From assembly GCA_949130485.1 (NCBI GenBank), contig OX422185.1:16867011-16931010 (forward strand): 64,000 bases of DNA. The letters run 5' to 3'. A model generated the notes under the pieces. It was not told the DNA's origin and did no database searches. It saw nothing but the letters and a program-made list of their open reading frames with translations. The stretch comes from Agelas oroides. Taxonomy: Eukaryota > Porifera > Demospongiae > Agelasida > Agelasidae. Positions 11,298 to 21,916 of the stretch are shown in pieces (within the stretch, counting starts at the first letter, position 1; each line of letters starts with the position of its first letter). The position numbers and the translations under genes are program-made.

Positions 11298-12087
11298 GTG
11301 TTACTAATCACTGGACTGGACTGGACTAGACTCACTGGACTGGACTGGACTGGACTAGACTCACTGGACTGGACTGGACTAGACTCACTGGACTGGACTG
11401 GACTAGACTCACTGGACTGGACTGGACTGGGCTCACAAAAACGTCAGAAATAAGTTTATAAACTAACGGTAACAAAATTAAGCACACGCAAAAATCAAAC
11501 ACGATGGAACATAGAATTTCCAGGGTCCATAAATCCCTGTCCTGCTATATCAATGGAAGTCCAATGATTGCAATGCTACTTGACCAACAGTAGTCTTGCC
11601 GGTCTGGCTACACGTGACTAAACCAACAGCTGTCCTAAGCCTTGTTCCCAAACTCACCCAGCTTTCCATTGATTGCAGTGCAGAGGAGAGACTACTTTTG
11701 TGTGCCTCTATCACCTTTATTGTAGGTTATGTACGAGAGTGGTTATATAGATTGTGTGCATGCCTAGGGGCTTGCATGAATACTCTCCTCATAGTACTCT
11801 ACTCGCTCGGTCAAGGATCAAGGAACAGACAACACAGGTCACCCTGATGAGTCACTTGCAAGAGAAAGCATTTACTGATGGTCAGTTACAGGATGCAAGT
11901 CTGGAGTGAGGGCAAAAGCACCCCACACACTCGTGAGATCTGTTGTTGTCAGTTGCTGGCCATCATACGTATGCTCAATTTTTTTTTCCGTGGTTTAATA
12001 ACATTTGTGAGAGTCCAGTCCAATCTTTGTTTTCGGTGGTTTATTAACATTTTTGAGAGTCCAGTCTAGTCCAGTCATTAGTGACAC
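11298..12087. mobile_element. Foldback element with GGACT-repeat arms, unit 1
   Basis: Terminal inverted repeat GTGTTACTAATCACTGGACT at the left and its complement (AGTCC..ATTAGTGACAC) at the right. The left arm contains an expanded GGACT-type array, and about 0.65 kb of unique sequence lies inside. The same element is at 39825-40519 in unit 2. Confidence 0.7.
11311..11436. repeat. GGACT-based minisatellite inside a terminal inverted repeat
   Basis: GGACT pentamers punctuated by AGACTCACT give a higher-order period of about 27 bp. The unit 2 counterpart (about 39837-39882) is much shorter. Confidence 0.8.
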
Positions 12088-13321
12088 TTGAAATACTGCC
12101 ATTCCGAGAACAGTACTATCCATATCCAACACAGTCAAGGCACAGTATTGGTTTTATAGCATATTTCATTTCACCTGCTCTAGAACCAAGCTGCTTGCGA
12201 GCAAAGAGCCAGTGACGTTAGACTGCCAATGCTAGCAGACAAACATTACAACTGACTGGTAGTGCCTTTAACCTTGGACTATATATGACACGGGGCCATA
12301 ATTAGCATGAGAGCCATGTTTATGATGTCTTTTACAATGTATACTCTGCCAATAGCATGCAACAATGAACCCAACAGTCATCTTTCCCAATCAAAAGAAG
12401 CCGGTTTTCATTGGAGAATCCAGCAGTATTCCACTGAATCAAAATTTCAGGTACTTGGATTCTACAGTAAAATTTTAGAATGTAGTGAGCCTTACTGTGA
12501 GATCATATTCAGAGCAACCGTCTTTCAGTGGCCAGTGAATTCCATCTCCTTTAGCCTTGCCAGACAAGTTGATCACCTGTTGACAAAAATGTGCAAACCA
12601 TTTAGATATGTGGCATCTGTTCATCGTGCACACACACAATATAGTGGAACCAATACACATAAACATAAACATACACATACATAACTTCCCAACTTCCGCT
12701 AATCTTGTACTTATGCAGTTTCCCCTTTTTTTGGTATGCTAGCCACTGTGTTGTGACGTGTAATACAAGGTATAATGATTCTCGTGGGACTTTAACAAGT
12801 GCATACCAGGTACGTAGTAGCATCATGTTTTGTAAACATAAAAGGGTTATATTAACCTGTGTTATGGCCACAGCAGTACAGTTGGGAACTCGTTTATCCA
12901 GACTTCAAACCCCAAACAATGATATTCATAGAGAATTTGCTGGACAGTACTCTGCACAATAGTATTGTTATCCAAACACCCCTTGGGCCCAGCATGTTAG
13001 GATAAGTGACTTCCTACTGTCATACCAGTAACACATACAGTGTATAATGCACATACCTGAGTGAAGTTATTCCAACACCCCAGGTCGTAAGGGTAGACGA
13101 ATGGATCATCATCTTTACCTCTCCTGCTCTGAGCCTGGGAATGAGAAGAAAACTCCAAAATTATGTAGTTTGACTAAGAGTTCATTAGATAGATACACTT
13201 AAGGAGATGTGGTTCGTTGATTGTTCATGCACAGTAATCGACCTGCTTGATGATTGCTGAAATACCACAGGTTCGCTGAGTGTACACCAAACAGTATTTA
13301 TGAACATAAACATACCCCTAG

Positions 13322-13722
13322 GTACCGTATAGCCGGAAATATTGGTGGAATTTAAATTTGGTGGTTTGGCCCCAAACCAAGTGCAAAAAATATTTAAATT
13401 TGGCGGTGGCGCCTCGCACCGTATTCATCATCATAAACATTGCACGTGCGTTTGTCAGGGAGCGTTGCCATCCTCTCGCTTGAGGTACTTGAACTAAGCC
13501 ATGAGTTCGCAAATTTACAAGAAATAAAACTGGCAGCATGCTAGTGCTGAGCTAGCTACATGTACAGCTCGCGTAGAGGGGCACTAGGCCAAGAGCACTA
13601 CTGCATGCATTTCGTCATTACGCGATGCGGGTGAAAATAATATTGGTGGATTTTAATTTGGCGGTTTCAACCCCGAATGCGAAACTGCCAAATTTAATTC
13701 CCCGTCAAATTTTCTATGTACC
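13322..13722. mobile_element. Foldback element with TACC ends
   Basis: It begins TACCGTATAGCCGGAAATAT and ends TTTTCTATGTACC. Internal arms repeat AATATTGGTGGA and AATTTGGCGGT motifs and their complements. It lies within intron 5 of the unit 1 ZDHHC6-like copy and is not seen at the same place in unit 2 (about 42270-42300). Confidence 0.5.
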
Positions 13723-14070
13723 ATGAGCAATTAATGCAAGTATCACAACCAAATGGGGGTGGGTTTGTGCATGGGGTTTCATCAAAGATGATGGTACATA
13801 GCTAGCTGTTTTAGAACTGAGTAGCCTGGCTGTAGCAACGTTGCAGGCATGTTATGTTAACAGCCAGATTATGAGTTAGGGTAAACAAAAAAGTTCATGT
13901 TGCCTGTGTGGTGAAGCTGCTCTTTCTTTGTCTGTGGATCACGTCTCTTGTAGTCTTTGATCCACTGATCAATTTTCCAGATGGCCACAACGCTCAAACC
14001 GGGAATTTCTGCTGTCCATGCATGAGCTTGTCCTACATGCACAGTTCTTAGTTACACTTAGTTTTGCCAT

Positions 14071-14645
14071 TAGCCTCGTCCCCAGGCCCGTTCGAAAAAT
14101 CGGAGAAGAGGGCCTGGTATCCACTGTTTGCGCATGTGCTTAATTTCCCGACATTCCAGGAATTCCGGATAATACCGTGTTACCTCCGCGTGCCGTGACG
14201 TCAGGTACGTGTATTTTGCCGTATATTTAATCGTACACTGCTGACAATGGCTATTTCTGTGCAAGGCCTTGATTCTGCCGTGTTGTATGCCTTCCATTTA
14301 TCGCTTTGTAGCATTTATGCTTGTATCTTATGGGTTTTGGCAAGTTATAATTCGTGTTACAACTTACATTTGTAGTGTGAAAATGGTACTGCGTCGACAG
14401 CGCAGTTCAAGCAATAAGCGCTGGGGTCAGAAGGCCTGGGCAAAGGGCTAGGAGAGCAACGCTCGCCTCTTTGGCGTTATACCCATATATGAACGTCATA
14501 GTTCATAACCACATGATGTTGGCCGTCATTTGACACATCCTTGCACAATTTCACGTGAGCTGTACGCACTAATTAAGCGCATGCGCGAACAGTGGATACC
14601 AGGCCCTCTTCTCCGATTTTTCGAACGGGCCTGGGGACGAGGCTA
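14071..14645. mobile_element. TAGCCTCG foldback element, 575 bp, long arms
   Basis: Starts TAGCCTCGTCCCCAGGCC and ends with the complement. Each arm is more than 60 bp (TTCGAAAAATCGGAGAAG and inverse). The target duplication is about TTTGCCAT (14063-14070 and 14648-14655). The unit 2 site near 42470 is empty. Confidence 0.85.
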
Positions 14646-14646
14646 C

Positions 14647-14835
14647 CTTTGCCATCTGTGAGCAGCCTGGTTTGGTATCTAGCAGGAGGTGAGTTCCATT
14701 TGAGGTCTCAGTTCGATCAAGTACTCCATAGAGAGTCTGGTTTTCAATATCCAGTGTGAGAGCGTAGGGCCACTCCAGACTAGTATTGTGGAGCACAGTG
14801 GAAATATTCCCATCCATAGAAGGTACCCCTACTGT
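14647..14835 (-). pseudogene. LDL-receptor class B (YWTD-type) repeat fragment
   Basis: The minus-strand frame reads S-M-D-G-N-I-S-T-V-L, then W-P-Y-A-L-T-L-D-I, then Q-T-L-Y-G-V-L-D. This follows the LDLR class B pattern (LDG, hydrophobic, P-x-x-L-x-x-D, LYW-x-D), with G replacing W of YWTD. It sits inside intron 5 of the unit 1 ZDHHC6-like copy, next to a foldback insertion at 14071-14645. The aligned place in unit 2 holds a different foldback instead. With only one repeat and no partner exons, it is probably a relic of a duplicated or captured exon. Confidence 0.35.
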
Positions 14836-15008
14836 TTAGACATCGTGGGGGTTGGTTTAGAAAAATAACGCGCTCAAAAAGGCTAGCAGGGAAATTTCTG
14901 CTGTCCATGCATGCACACGCACATGCACAGTTCTTAGTTTTATCAACATTTTCCATCTGTGAGCAGCCTGCTGGTTTGGTATAGTTAAAGCAGGTATGTG
15001 TTCCCGGT

Positions 15009-15384
15009 TAGCCTCGTTCCCAGGCTCTCCAGAACGCGAATTGTACACGCGTGGAGAGCCTGGTATCTTTTCTACGTAGGCATGACGTAATCGAAATAGG
15101 ACTAAAACAGAAAGGCAACGTTTTGCACGTTATTCAACCAACTATGCGTTCAACGCTCAGTGTGTATAATATTCAACCCCCGATAACTAGATAAATGTAG
15201 TAAGTTGGCCGCTACCTTTGCTCTTTTTCCTCTTCTGAGTCTCGGGTATGCCCACGCGCAATTAAGGTCGTTCTACCTCCGTTCTATCTTTGAGGGTTCT
15301 CACGTGAGAATAAATACCAGGCTCTCTCCGCGTGTACAACTTCAATTTCGCGTTCCGGAGCGGAGGAGCCTGGGAACGAGGCTA
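15009..15384. mobile_element. TAGCCTCG foldback element, 376 bp, 8-bp TSD
   Basis: Ends TAGCCTCGTTCCCAGGCTC and inverse. It is flanked by TTCCCGGT at 15001-15008 and 15385-15392, and lies 21 bases from ZDHHC6 exon 5 of unit 1. Confidence 0.9.
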
Positions 15385-16989
15385 TTCCCGGTGTTAGTAA
15401 CATACCTTGTTTGTGATCCAGTCTTCAATTTGAGTGCGGTTGTTGCAAATACTCTTCAGCTGAAAGAAAGAGGAAAACAAAAGAGTTAAATACTCTCCAA
15501 GTAAACAAAGGGTTAATCTAATAATTAGAAAGTGATACACACAGTAACAGTGCAGTATTATAATATGCACATACAGGAAATTTTGTGTTATTAGAATATT
15601 TTCGTCAGTGTGGCAAACGTGAAAATTGAATCATAGAAAATATAAACTATAAACTAACTCCCTACATTGTGGAGTAATAAAGTAATAAAACTTTTCAAGA
15701 TGAAAAATTTAAAGCACAAACTAGTGAAAATTTCCTGATCTATAGTGCAGCAGCAGAGGAGGTTGGAAGCTAGTAACTAGTGACACGCGTGAAGTAGCAA
15801 TTAGTGCTACGTGAATGACATAATCATATAGGCTGCCATAGAGGCCTATAGTGAAAGGTGAACTCGATTTACACAAACAGCTTTCGTTTGTTTGGAATGA
15901 CACTCTCACTCAGTGGATACTGCCAGGTGAGCTGTAGATCACCCACTATGACATTTTATGACGTACAGAATTTTCCACGGGGATTCCCAAGGAAACACTC
16001 AAATGTTTTGCGTATAAGGAAGAGGTATAGATTCCAACCTCCTTTCGTACAGCGGCAGTATATGCATACCGCACTGAACGTTACACAGATGCATTTGTCT
16101 GAAGTAAGCCATAAAAGAACAGACTTTAAAGGTTGCTAAGCAACACTAAGTACAGCTGTTGAGCTAACATATGCCGACAGCAGTAAACACTTGAGAAGCA
16201 CACCACAATGGTGTACTGGATAAGCTGTGGTTTCACTCCTCCCTCACCTCTCAGCCCACAAGGGGCTAAGAGAGTTGACTTGTGCTCACCCACATAAGAT
16301 AAGTTGTGTCACCATTAGGTACACCTGTTAGGTTGATTGTTTTGCGTCGGTTCCTTATCAACAAAAATTCAGCCTTGCAGATTTGATTACAACTTGTACT
16401 GATAAAAAGAGCCGTTTTCTACTTCTTATACACAGTACACCATTTGGGTGACTGTGAAACCAAGAACTCGGCAACACAAAACATACAATAATTTGTTGTG
16501 TTATTTATTGCGACGGTGAGTCTCCCAGTTACGCAAGAGAGATAACCTCTCAACTGGCATCTATTGATGGTTTACAAACGTTAGTTAAAGTGTCCTACTT
16601 CCAGAGGGCAAACACGTGATCAAGAGGCAGCTGTACAGCAGATCTTTCACTTTGAGAGAAGCAGCTTTTTTATCTTTTGACAATAATGGTAAGGACTTGA
16701 TGTAGCACTTACTAGCCTGTATTTTGCACACAGCTGCACTAAACACAGACCCTGACTCTTGCCCTCCGGAAGTGAAGCCACACCCTACGAAAACCATCTA
16801 TACTGACACATTATCGAGATAGTATGCCATGAATGGAACAGGAAGGCTCATTAATGCATGGTCAGGTTTACTACGTATATAATATACAAAGCCGTGCACT
16901 GCATAGTAGCTAATACAGGCTCATGTCAAAACTTTGGTTCAATTACCCTTTCCCATGGGTAATGGTTTTGCGGCTCTCTCCTCCCCTTG

Positions 16990-17145
16990 TAATGTCAATG
17001 TAGCTTGTACCTATGGTCGTTGCCCTTGGAATTTCAATGTAGCTTGTATCTATGGTCGTTGCCCTTGGAATTTCAATGTAGCTTGTACCTATGGTCGTTG
17101 CCCTTGGAATTTCAATGTAGCTTGTGTCTATGGTCGTTGCCCTTG
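16990..17145. repeat. 39-bp minisatellite, 4 copies (intron, unit 1)
   Basis: Four copies of a 39-bp unit that contains CAATGTAGCTTGTACCTATG. 39 is divisible by 3, so both strands stay open and give repetitive frames; these are not considered genes. Unit 2 has 8 copies. Confidence 0.92.
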
Positions 17146-17297
17146 GAATTTCACCAGAGCACACTAACTATCGCTACAAAGTGATGCCATGGCCTCCCTC
17201 TGTATATGTGATGTTACTGGCCTCAAAGGGGCACCTTAGACAGTACCCTTTAAACAAGGCCTAGCTAGAACCCTGTTGTAAGCGTCAGTCAAACGAT

Positions 17298-17670
17298 AGG
17301 GGCTTTCCAAAACCCACCCACTTTTGGGGTGTACCTCTGATTGTCCTAAATTTTAGATATGACTTAGTATTCATTAGGAAGAGACTAAGTTGAAAATTTG
17401 AGCTGGATAGCATGTTTAGTTTCTGAGATCTGCACACTCAAAATTTCAGTTTTCCCATACATTTTAATAGCTAGGACCCAATCTGGCCCCAATCTCCATC
17501 TAAATATACAGGAAAGTTTCAAACTTGAAGCCTGCATATCCAACGAATGAAACATGGTATAAAGCTGAAATTTGCAAGTCAGTCTGCAGTCATAGAGTAC
17601 TAACTATGGTAGGTAGATCAAGATGCTGGGAGAAAATTTAATGGAGGGGGCGTGGTTTTGGAAAGCCCCT
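17298..17670. mobile_element. 373-bp MITE with 17-bp perfect TIR and AT duplication
   Basis: Perfect inverted ends AGGGGCTTTCCAAAACC, flanked by AT on both sides. Unit 2 at 44935-44950 shows the precise empty site (AACGATTTTCAAGG) with one AT. It has no coding capacity. The 2-bp duplication suggests a Tc1/mariner-like or related mover, although AT rather than TA is unusual. Confidence 0.88.
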
Positions 17671-18051
17671 ATTTTCAAGGATGATCTCTGGTGGAGATGA
17701 TAAAATCAACTGTTTCTCAAACAATATGCACGAAACTGGCTAGTAACAAGCTTAGCTTCATATGTGGTGCAGGAAAATGCTAAGAGGCTAATGACAGGAT
17801 GCCATGGGTAGCTGCATTTAAACAGCTCCTTAGCTGTCACTTGATTGGTCAATTGTAATTACCATTTGTCTGTCGACTAGCCGATATTGAGTTGTACCAG
17901 TGTCACCAATTAGTCAATATAATCAATTAGTGAACTAGTCGGTCTGGCCCTAGTATAGCTGTAGAACTACCTAGCAACACACAGCAAATCATCTAGATAA
18001 CGATTTGGGATTTGTAAGAAATCAGTGGTCCCTTGTAGCTCATGCTCATAG

Positions 18052-18220
18052 AGGGTGGTCGTTTTACACATTGGTGTCGGGCGTAGCCTGACACCAATGT
18101 GCAAGACCACACCCCAGGGAGGGATATAACTATTATATAACCTGTTACCTAGGCAACATCTCTGTAGAAGAGAGATATGAGCAGCTTTCTTACATGTTGC
18201 CTAGGTAACAGGTTATATAA
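18052..18220. mobile_element. Compound double-palindrome element
   Basis: The same two hairpins as at 1808-1999 but in inverted order (TATCCCTCCC hairpin first, then the ACCTAGGCAACAT hairpin). Confidence 0.7.
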
Positions 18221-18718
18221 ATGGGTTACATACTTAAATGTACAGGTAAGCATACTTTTGGCTTCTGTGTGCAAAGGTTTTGAGGTATGTCGGCTTGAGA
18301 CACAGTTCATTCTGTAATCAACTGTTGCTCGCAGTTACGGCTCGAAGCAGGGGATATACTTGTGGTCGTTATATTCAAATTCGCAACATTATATTCTGTT
18401 TTGAATTTCTCTGATTTCTCCCTATTATGCTCTCTGAATCTGCTATGTTCATAATTCACCTAGCAATAATAAGTAGTCGTCTGTTGTTGTGTGTGTGATT
18501 TTTGGGTCATTGATTTCCAGTTTAACTATCCAAATCAGTCTCTTATCTGTAACATACACACAACACGGTCCTGGAGTGAGTAACATTGTTGCTCATTGAG
18601 TGGTGCATTTCAACACACGTCAGATTAGTGGGAATTATGCTTGCAGCGCAGATATAGCTTCAATATTCATGCTAGCATAATAGACTCAAGCCTAGTAGGG
18701 AGTTCAAAGCCTTGTTAA

Positions 18719-18862
18719 AATATAACCTGTTGCCTAGGCAACATATAAGAATGTTGCTCTCTTCTACAGTGATGTTGCCTAGGTAACAGGTTTTATAATA
18801 GTTACACTACGCCTGACACCAATGTGTAAAACGACCACCACCCAGGGAGGAATATAATTATT
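18719..18862. mobile_element. Compound double-palindrome element
   Basis: Hairpin with CCTAGGCAACAT arms followed by a partial second hairpin. The unit 2 counterpart is about 46495-46645. Confidence 0.65.
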
Positions 18863-18864
18863 AC

Positions 18865-19104
18865 CAAAAGCGCATATGAACGGGGTGGCTAGAGTAAGAG
18901 TGTGTAACTCCGTAAAATTTGAAACCTGTCAGAATTTACCACCAGTACTAAAAATAGTAGCACGTACTGCGCATGCTGCTAGACATAAGCCGTTGTTGCT
19001 AAGCATATGACCGGTTGTTCCATTTTTAATAATTTTGACCAGACTACGGGCTTCTATTGGAGTTACATGCTCTTACTTTAGCCGCCCGTTCTTATGCGCT
19101 CTTG
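18865..19104. mobile_element. AAGAGCGCAT-type foldback (unit 1)
   Basis: Arms about 45 bp: AAAGCGCATATGAACGGGG at the left and the complement of CCGCCCGTTCTTATGCGCTC at the right, with a further inner arm GTAACTCC/GGAGTTAC. The unit 2 copy is 46647-46893. Confidence 0.7.
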
Positions 19105-19357
19105 GTATTATTTATTGGTGGCTGGTATGTATATAGGGGATGTGCACAGCACTGATAATGATTTCAAGCACTGGGGACAAATCTATGGAAATGATGTGAT
19201 TTACTGCAGTGTGTGACTTAATTGGGTAATTGCACAAACACTTATTCATCTAGATTAGCACTAGAAATGATTTCAATTACTGCAGTGTGTGACTCATTGT
19301 GGGCAATTGCACAAACAATTATTCATCATTAAAGTTCTACACACACTGGAATGTAGC

Positions 19358-19543
19358 ATATAACCTGTTACCTAGGCAACATATAAGAATGTTGCTCATA
19401 TCTCTCTTCTACAGAGATGTTGCCAAGGTAACAGGTTATATAATAGTTATATCCCTCCTTGGGGGGTGGTCTTGCACATTGGTGTCAGGCTACGCCCGAC
19501 ACCAATGTGTAAAACGACCATCCCCCAGGGATATAACTATTAC
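19358..19543. mobile_element. Compound double-palindrome element
   Basis: Complete version: CCTAGGCAACAT hairpin, then the TATCCCTCC hairpin. It ends 50 bases from ZDHHC6 exon 4. The unit 2 copy is about 47148-47332. Confidence 0.7.
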
Positions 19544-19835
19544 TAGCACTAGAAATGGTTTCAGTGTGTGCCTTATTGTGGGCAATTACTGACCTGGACA
19601 GCAAAGAGTATGAAGACTCCGATGGCTGTTCCTATGGCAAGTCCGATACCAGCAATTGGGAAAATCACCCAGAACATGTTGATGGTGAGGTAGGGTTGAT
19701 GGTAGATGAAGTCCTGGGTACATAAGAAGAAAAATTAATGGAAATTACAAGATTACTGGAAAATACAAGTTAATAAGAGTACAGGTAATGATTACTGGGG
19801 AATACTACTGCAAATACAAGCTAAGATTCCTGGGG

Positions 19836-20200
19836 AACACTAGTGGAGATTACTGGAGATCACTGGAGGATACTAGTGGAGATTACTGGAGATCACTGGA
19901 GGATACTAGTGGAGATTACTGGAGATCACTGGAGGATACTAGTGGAGATTACTGGAGATCACTGGAGGATACTAGTGGAGATTACTGGAGATCACTGGAG
20001 GATACTAGTGGAGATTACTGAAGATCACTGGAGGATACTAGTGGAGATTACTGGAGATCACTGGAGGATACTAGTGGAGATTACTGGAGATCACTGGAGG
20101 ATACTAGTGGAGATTACTGGAGATCACTGGAGGATACTAGTGGAGATTACTGGAGATCACTGGAGGATACTAGTGGAGATTACTGGAGATTACTGGAGAA
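19836..20200. repeat. 33-bp minisatellite, about 10-11 copies (intron 3, unit 1)
   Basis: Unit GGAGATTACTGGAGATCACT plus GGAGGATACTAGT. The period is divisible by 3, so long repetitive frames are open; they are not genes. Unit 2 has two more copies. Confidence 0.93.
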
Positions 20201-20208
20201 TAGTGGAG

Positions 20209-20296
20209 TAGCCTCGGTCCCAGGCTCTCCCCATGCGCGAACGAAAAATTGAACTGCAAGCAACAGAAAGCTGGGCGGGGCCTGGGAACGAGGCTA
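20209..20296. mobile_element. 88-bp TAGCCTCG mini foldback inside the minisatellite (unit 1)
   Basis: Ends TAGCCTCGGTCCCAGGC and GCCTGGGAACGAGGCTA, with a TAGTGGAG duplication. It is inserted in the 33-bp array. The unit 2 copy is 48064-48151, so it predates the last exchange between units. Confidence 0.85.
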
Positions 20297-20413
20297 CTAG
20301 TGGAGATTACTAGGCAGTACTAGTGGTGATCACTGGAGAATACTGGGGGAGTTACTGGAGAATGCTAGTAAAGATTACTGGAGAATACCAGTGGAGTAAA
20401 GATCTGTGCTCAC

Positions 20414-20570
20414 AAAAGTCAGCAGGCGGTAGACATAGTTAGCATTGAGGATAATGCCATGGATACAGCCAAAGGGGACATAGAAGACGAAGCGTGTGAA
20501 AGCAGCGTGATTGTTGTGTCCAACACAACAGTTTACCCACGGACAATGGTGGTCCATCTTCTTACAACAC
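20414..20570 (-). CDS. ZDHHC6: DHHC catalytic exon of the ZDHHC6-like gene (unit 1)
   Basis: Same reading, boundaries and DHHC tetrapeptide as the unit 2 exon. It belongs to the copy that lacks exon 1, so protein production from this copy is doubtful. Confidence 0.85.
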
Positions 20571-20574
20571 CTGG

Positions 20575-20990
20575 ACAGGAGGGAGGAGGAGGGAGATGGA
20601 GGAGGGAGGAGGGGGGAGGGAGGGAGGTGGAGGAGGGAGGAGGGGGGAGGGAGGGAGGTGGAGGAGGGAGGAAGGGGGAGGGAGGGAGGTGGAGGAGGGA
20701 GGAGGGGGGAGGGAGGTGGAGGAGGAGGGACAAAGGTGGAGGGGGGGAGGGAGGTGGAAGAGGAAGAGAGGTGGAGGAGGGAGGGAGGTGGAGGAGGGAG
20801 GGAGGTGGAGGAGGGAGGGAGGTGGAGGAGGGAGGGAGGTGGAGGAGGGAGGAAAAAGAGAGAGAGAAAGAGAAGTACGAGGAGGAGGAGAAGACAAGAG
20901 ACAAGAAGAGGAAGAGTAGGTAAAGATAAGGAAGAGGAGAAAGAAGAAACAGGAGAAACAGAAAGAGAAGGAAGAGAAAGTGTCGGGAAA
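20575..20990. repeat. Homopurine/homopyrimidine tract in intron 2 (unit 1)
   Basis: More than 400 bases of almost pure purine on the plus strand, built from GGGAGGTGGAGGAGGGAGG-like units and then GAAAGA-rich sequence. It fills most of the intron between the two halves of the DHHC domain, where the transcript is pyrimidine-rich. All long Gly/Arg or Pro/Ser frames here are composition artefacts. Confidence 0.93.
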
Positions 20991-21916
20991 ATCATTTTTA
21001 CAATAAATAGTAACTAGCATCTTCTTTCCAATTACTTTACAACAAACGTTCTTGGTGGTGTGAACTAACCTCTTGCACTGCTTGCAGTGGTGTGATCGTG
21101 GAGGTTTGTAGCCGCAACATGAGTGACAATATTGTAGGTACTGCTCATCTGACTGCTTAGCCTGTAGTGGAGTAGATGACACAATCTTCAGCTAGTCTCG
21201 TTCCAAGGCACCATACATTGTATGACACTACGCACATGATTCAACAACATGTGCGCACATTTTTATAGCAAGAATTCTCAGATTTTATAGTTGTTTTCCT
21301 GTTTGTAATGAACATGTATATTCTGAATACTTCCTGAACAGCTCTGAAACCATCACAAGACAAGGAAAACAGGCTACTGCGCACACGAGAACAAGAGAGA
21401 GAGCGCGACGTGCGGCAGAAACACCCGAGCAAAGGCAGGAAAGAGTAATGAAGTGGAGAGAGATAGGGCTAGGTGCTCTACCCAGATTGCTGATGCATAG
21501 ATTTGTATAAATATACATTGCAAACATGCAGAATATACGTAACTACCATGCTGCCTATGCAACACAAATGGACGATACAACTCGCTCACGCTCGCCCCAC
21601 AATGCACCACATTCGTCTAGTTTATAATGCTGTTGTCTTTTATCCATACATCCTATTGGCCACCCTGGGGACGAGACTACGCTGCGCGTTGCATCAGCTA
21701 TCGAGAGAATTGATTTTGCATGCTAACAAATTACCGCTTCGGGCGTTTTTTTTTTTTGGACGCACTTTCGACTTGTCTCTGGACGACAATGTACCTGCGC
21801 ATGCGCTGTGCCACACCCTCTGTGTACTTGGACCTTTGAGAAGGGCGTGTAGAGCAAAACGACTGCCAAGAAGACTGTAGTTGGAAAGAGAGCGATTTCT
21901 CAGGTACTACAATGTA

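Larger units (their letters stand above)
15460..19593. other. Intron 4 of the unit 1 ZDHHC6-like copy
   Basis: About 4.1 kb between exons 5 and 4, with no supported exon inside. It contains the 39-bp minisatellite, the 373-bp AGGGGCTTTCC element, three compound palindromes and one AAGAGCGCAT foldback. Confidence 0.6.
12496..21161 (-). pseudogene. ZDHHC6: ZDHHC6-like palmitoyltransferase, unit 1 copy, 5' truncated
   Basis: Six exons on the minus strand match the unit 2 gene with the same splice sites: exon 2 21070-21161, exon 3 20414-20570 (DHHC), exon 4 19594-19713, exon 5 15406-15459, exon 6 13057-13134, exon 7 12496-12576. Lengths and phases are kept and no stop was seen in these exons. 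However, the segment that should hold exon 1 (first two membrane helices and the start) is deleted at the junction near 21665, so no start codon is available. It may be a decayed partial duplicate, or it may splice to something outside the model. Exon 6 differs from unit 2 by two residues. Confidence 0.8.

Noticed and set aside
12370-12480. Possible exon 8 of the ZDHHC6-like gene after a GATTCAG acceptor
   Set aside because: The reading in unit 1 does not resemble the family C-terminus, and the same frame is broken in unit 2.
16585-16797. Conserved 70-codon minus-strand frame shared with 44080-44307
   Set aside because: Within intron 4 of the same-strand gene, no splice support or homology; the unit 2 version changes frame.
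16934-17167. Open frames of a 13-residue repeat in both strands (also 44398-44816)
   Set aside because: 39-bp minisatellite inside intron 4; openness follows from the period, not selection.
19836-20200. CRISPR-like array of regularly spaced repeats
   Set aside because: The units are contiguous with no variable spacers, in a eukaryotic intron.
19788-20211. Repetitive frames reading GDHWRILVEIT-type repeats (also 47577-48066)
   Set aside because: The 33-bp period is a multiple of 3, so several frames stay open; the array lies in an intron.
20375-21182. Long Pro/Ser/Leu and Gly/Arg/Glu frames on both strands (also 48230-49020)
   Set aside because: They come from the homopurine tract in an intron; only the short exon parts (20414-20570 and 21070-21161, and the unit 2 equivalents) are coding.
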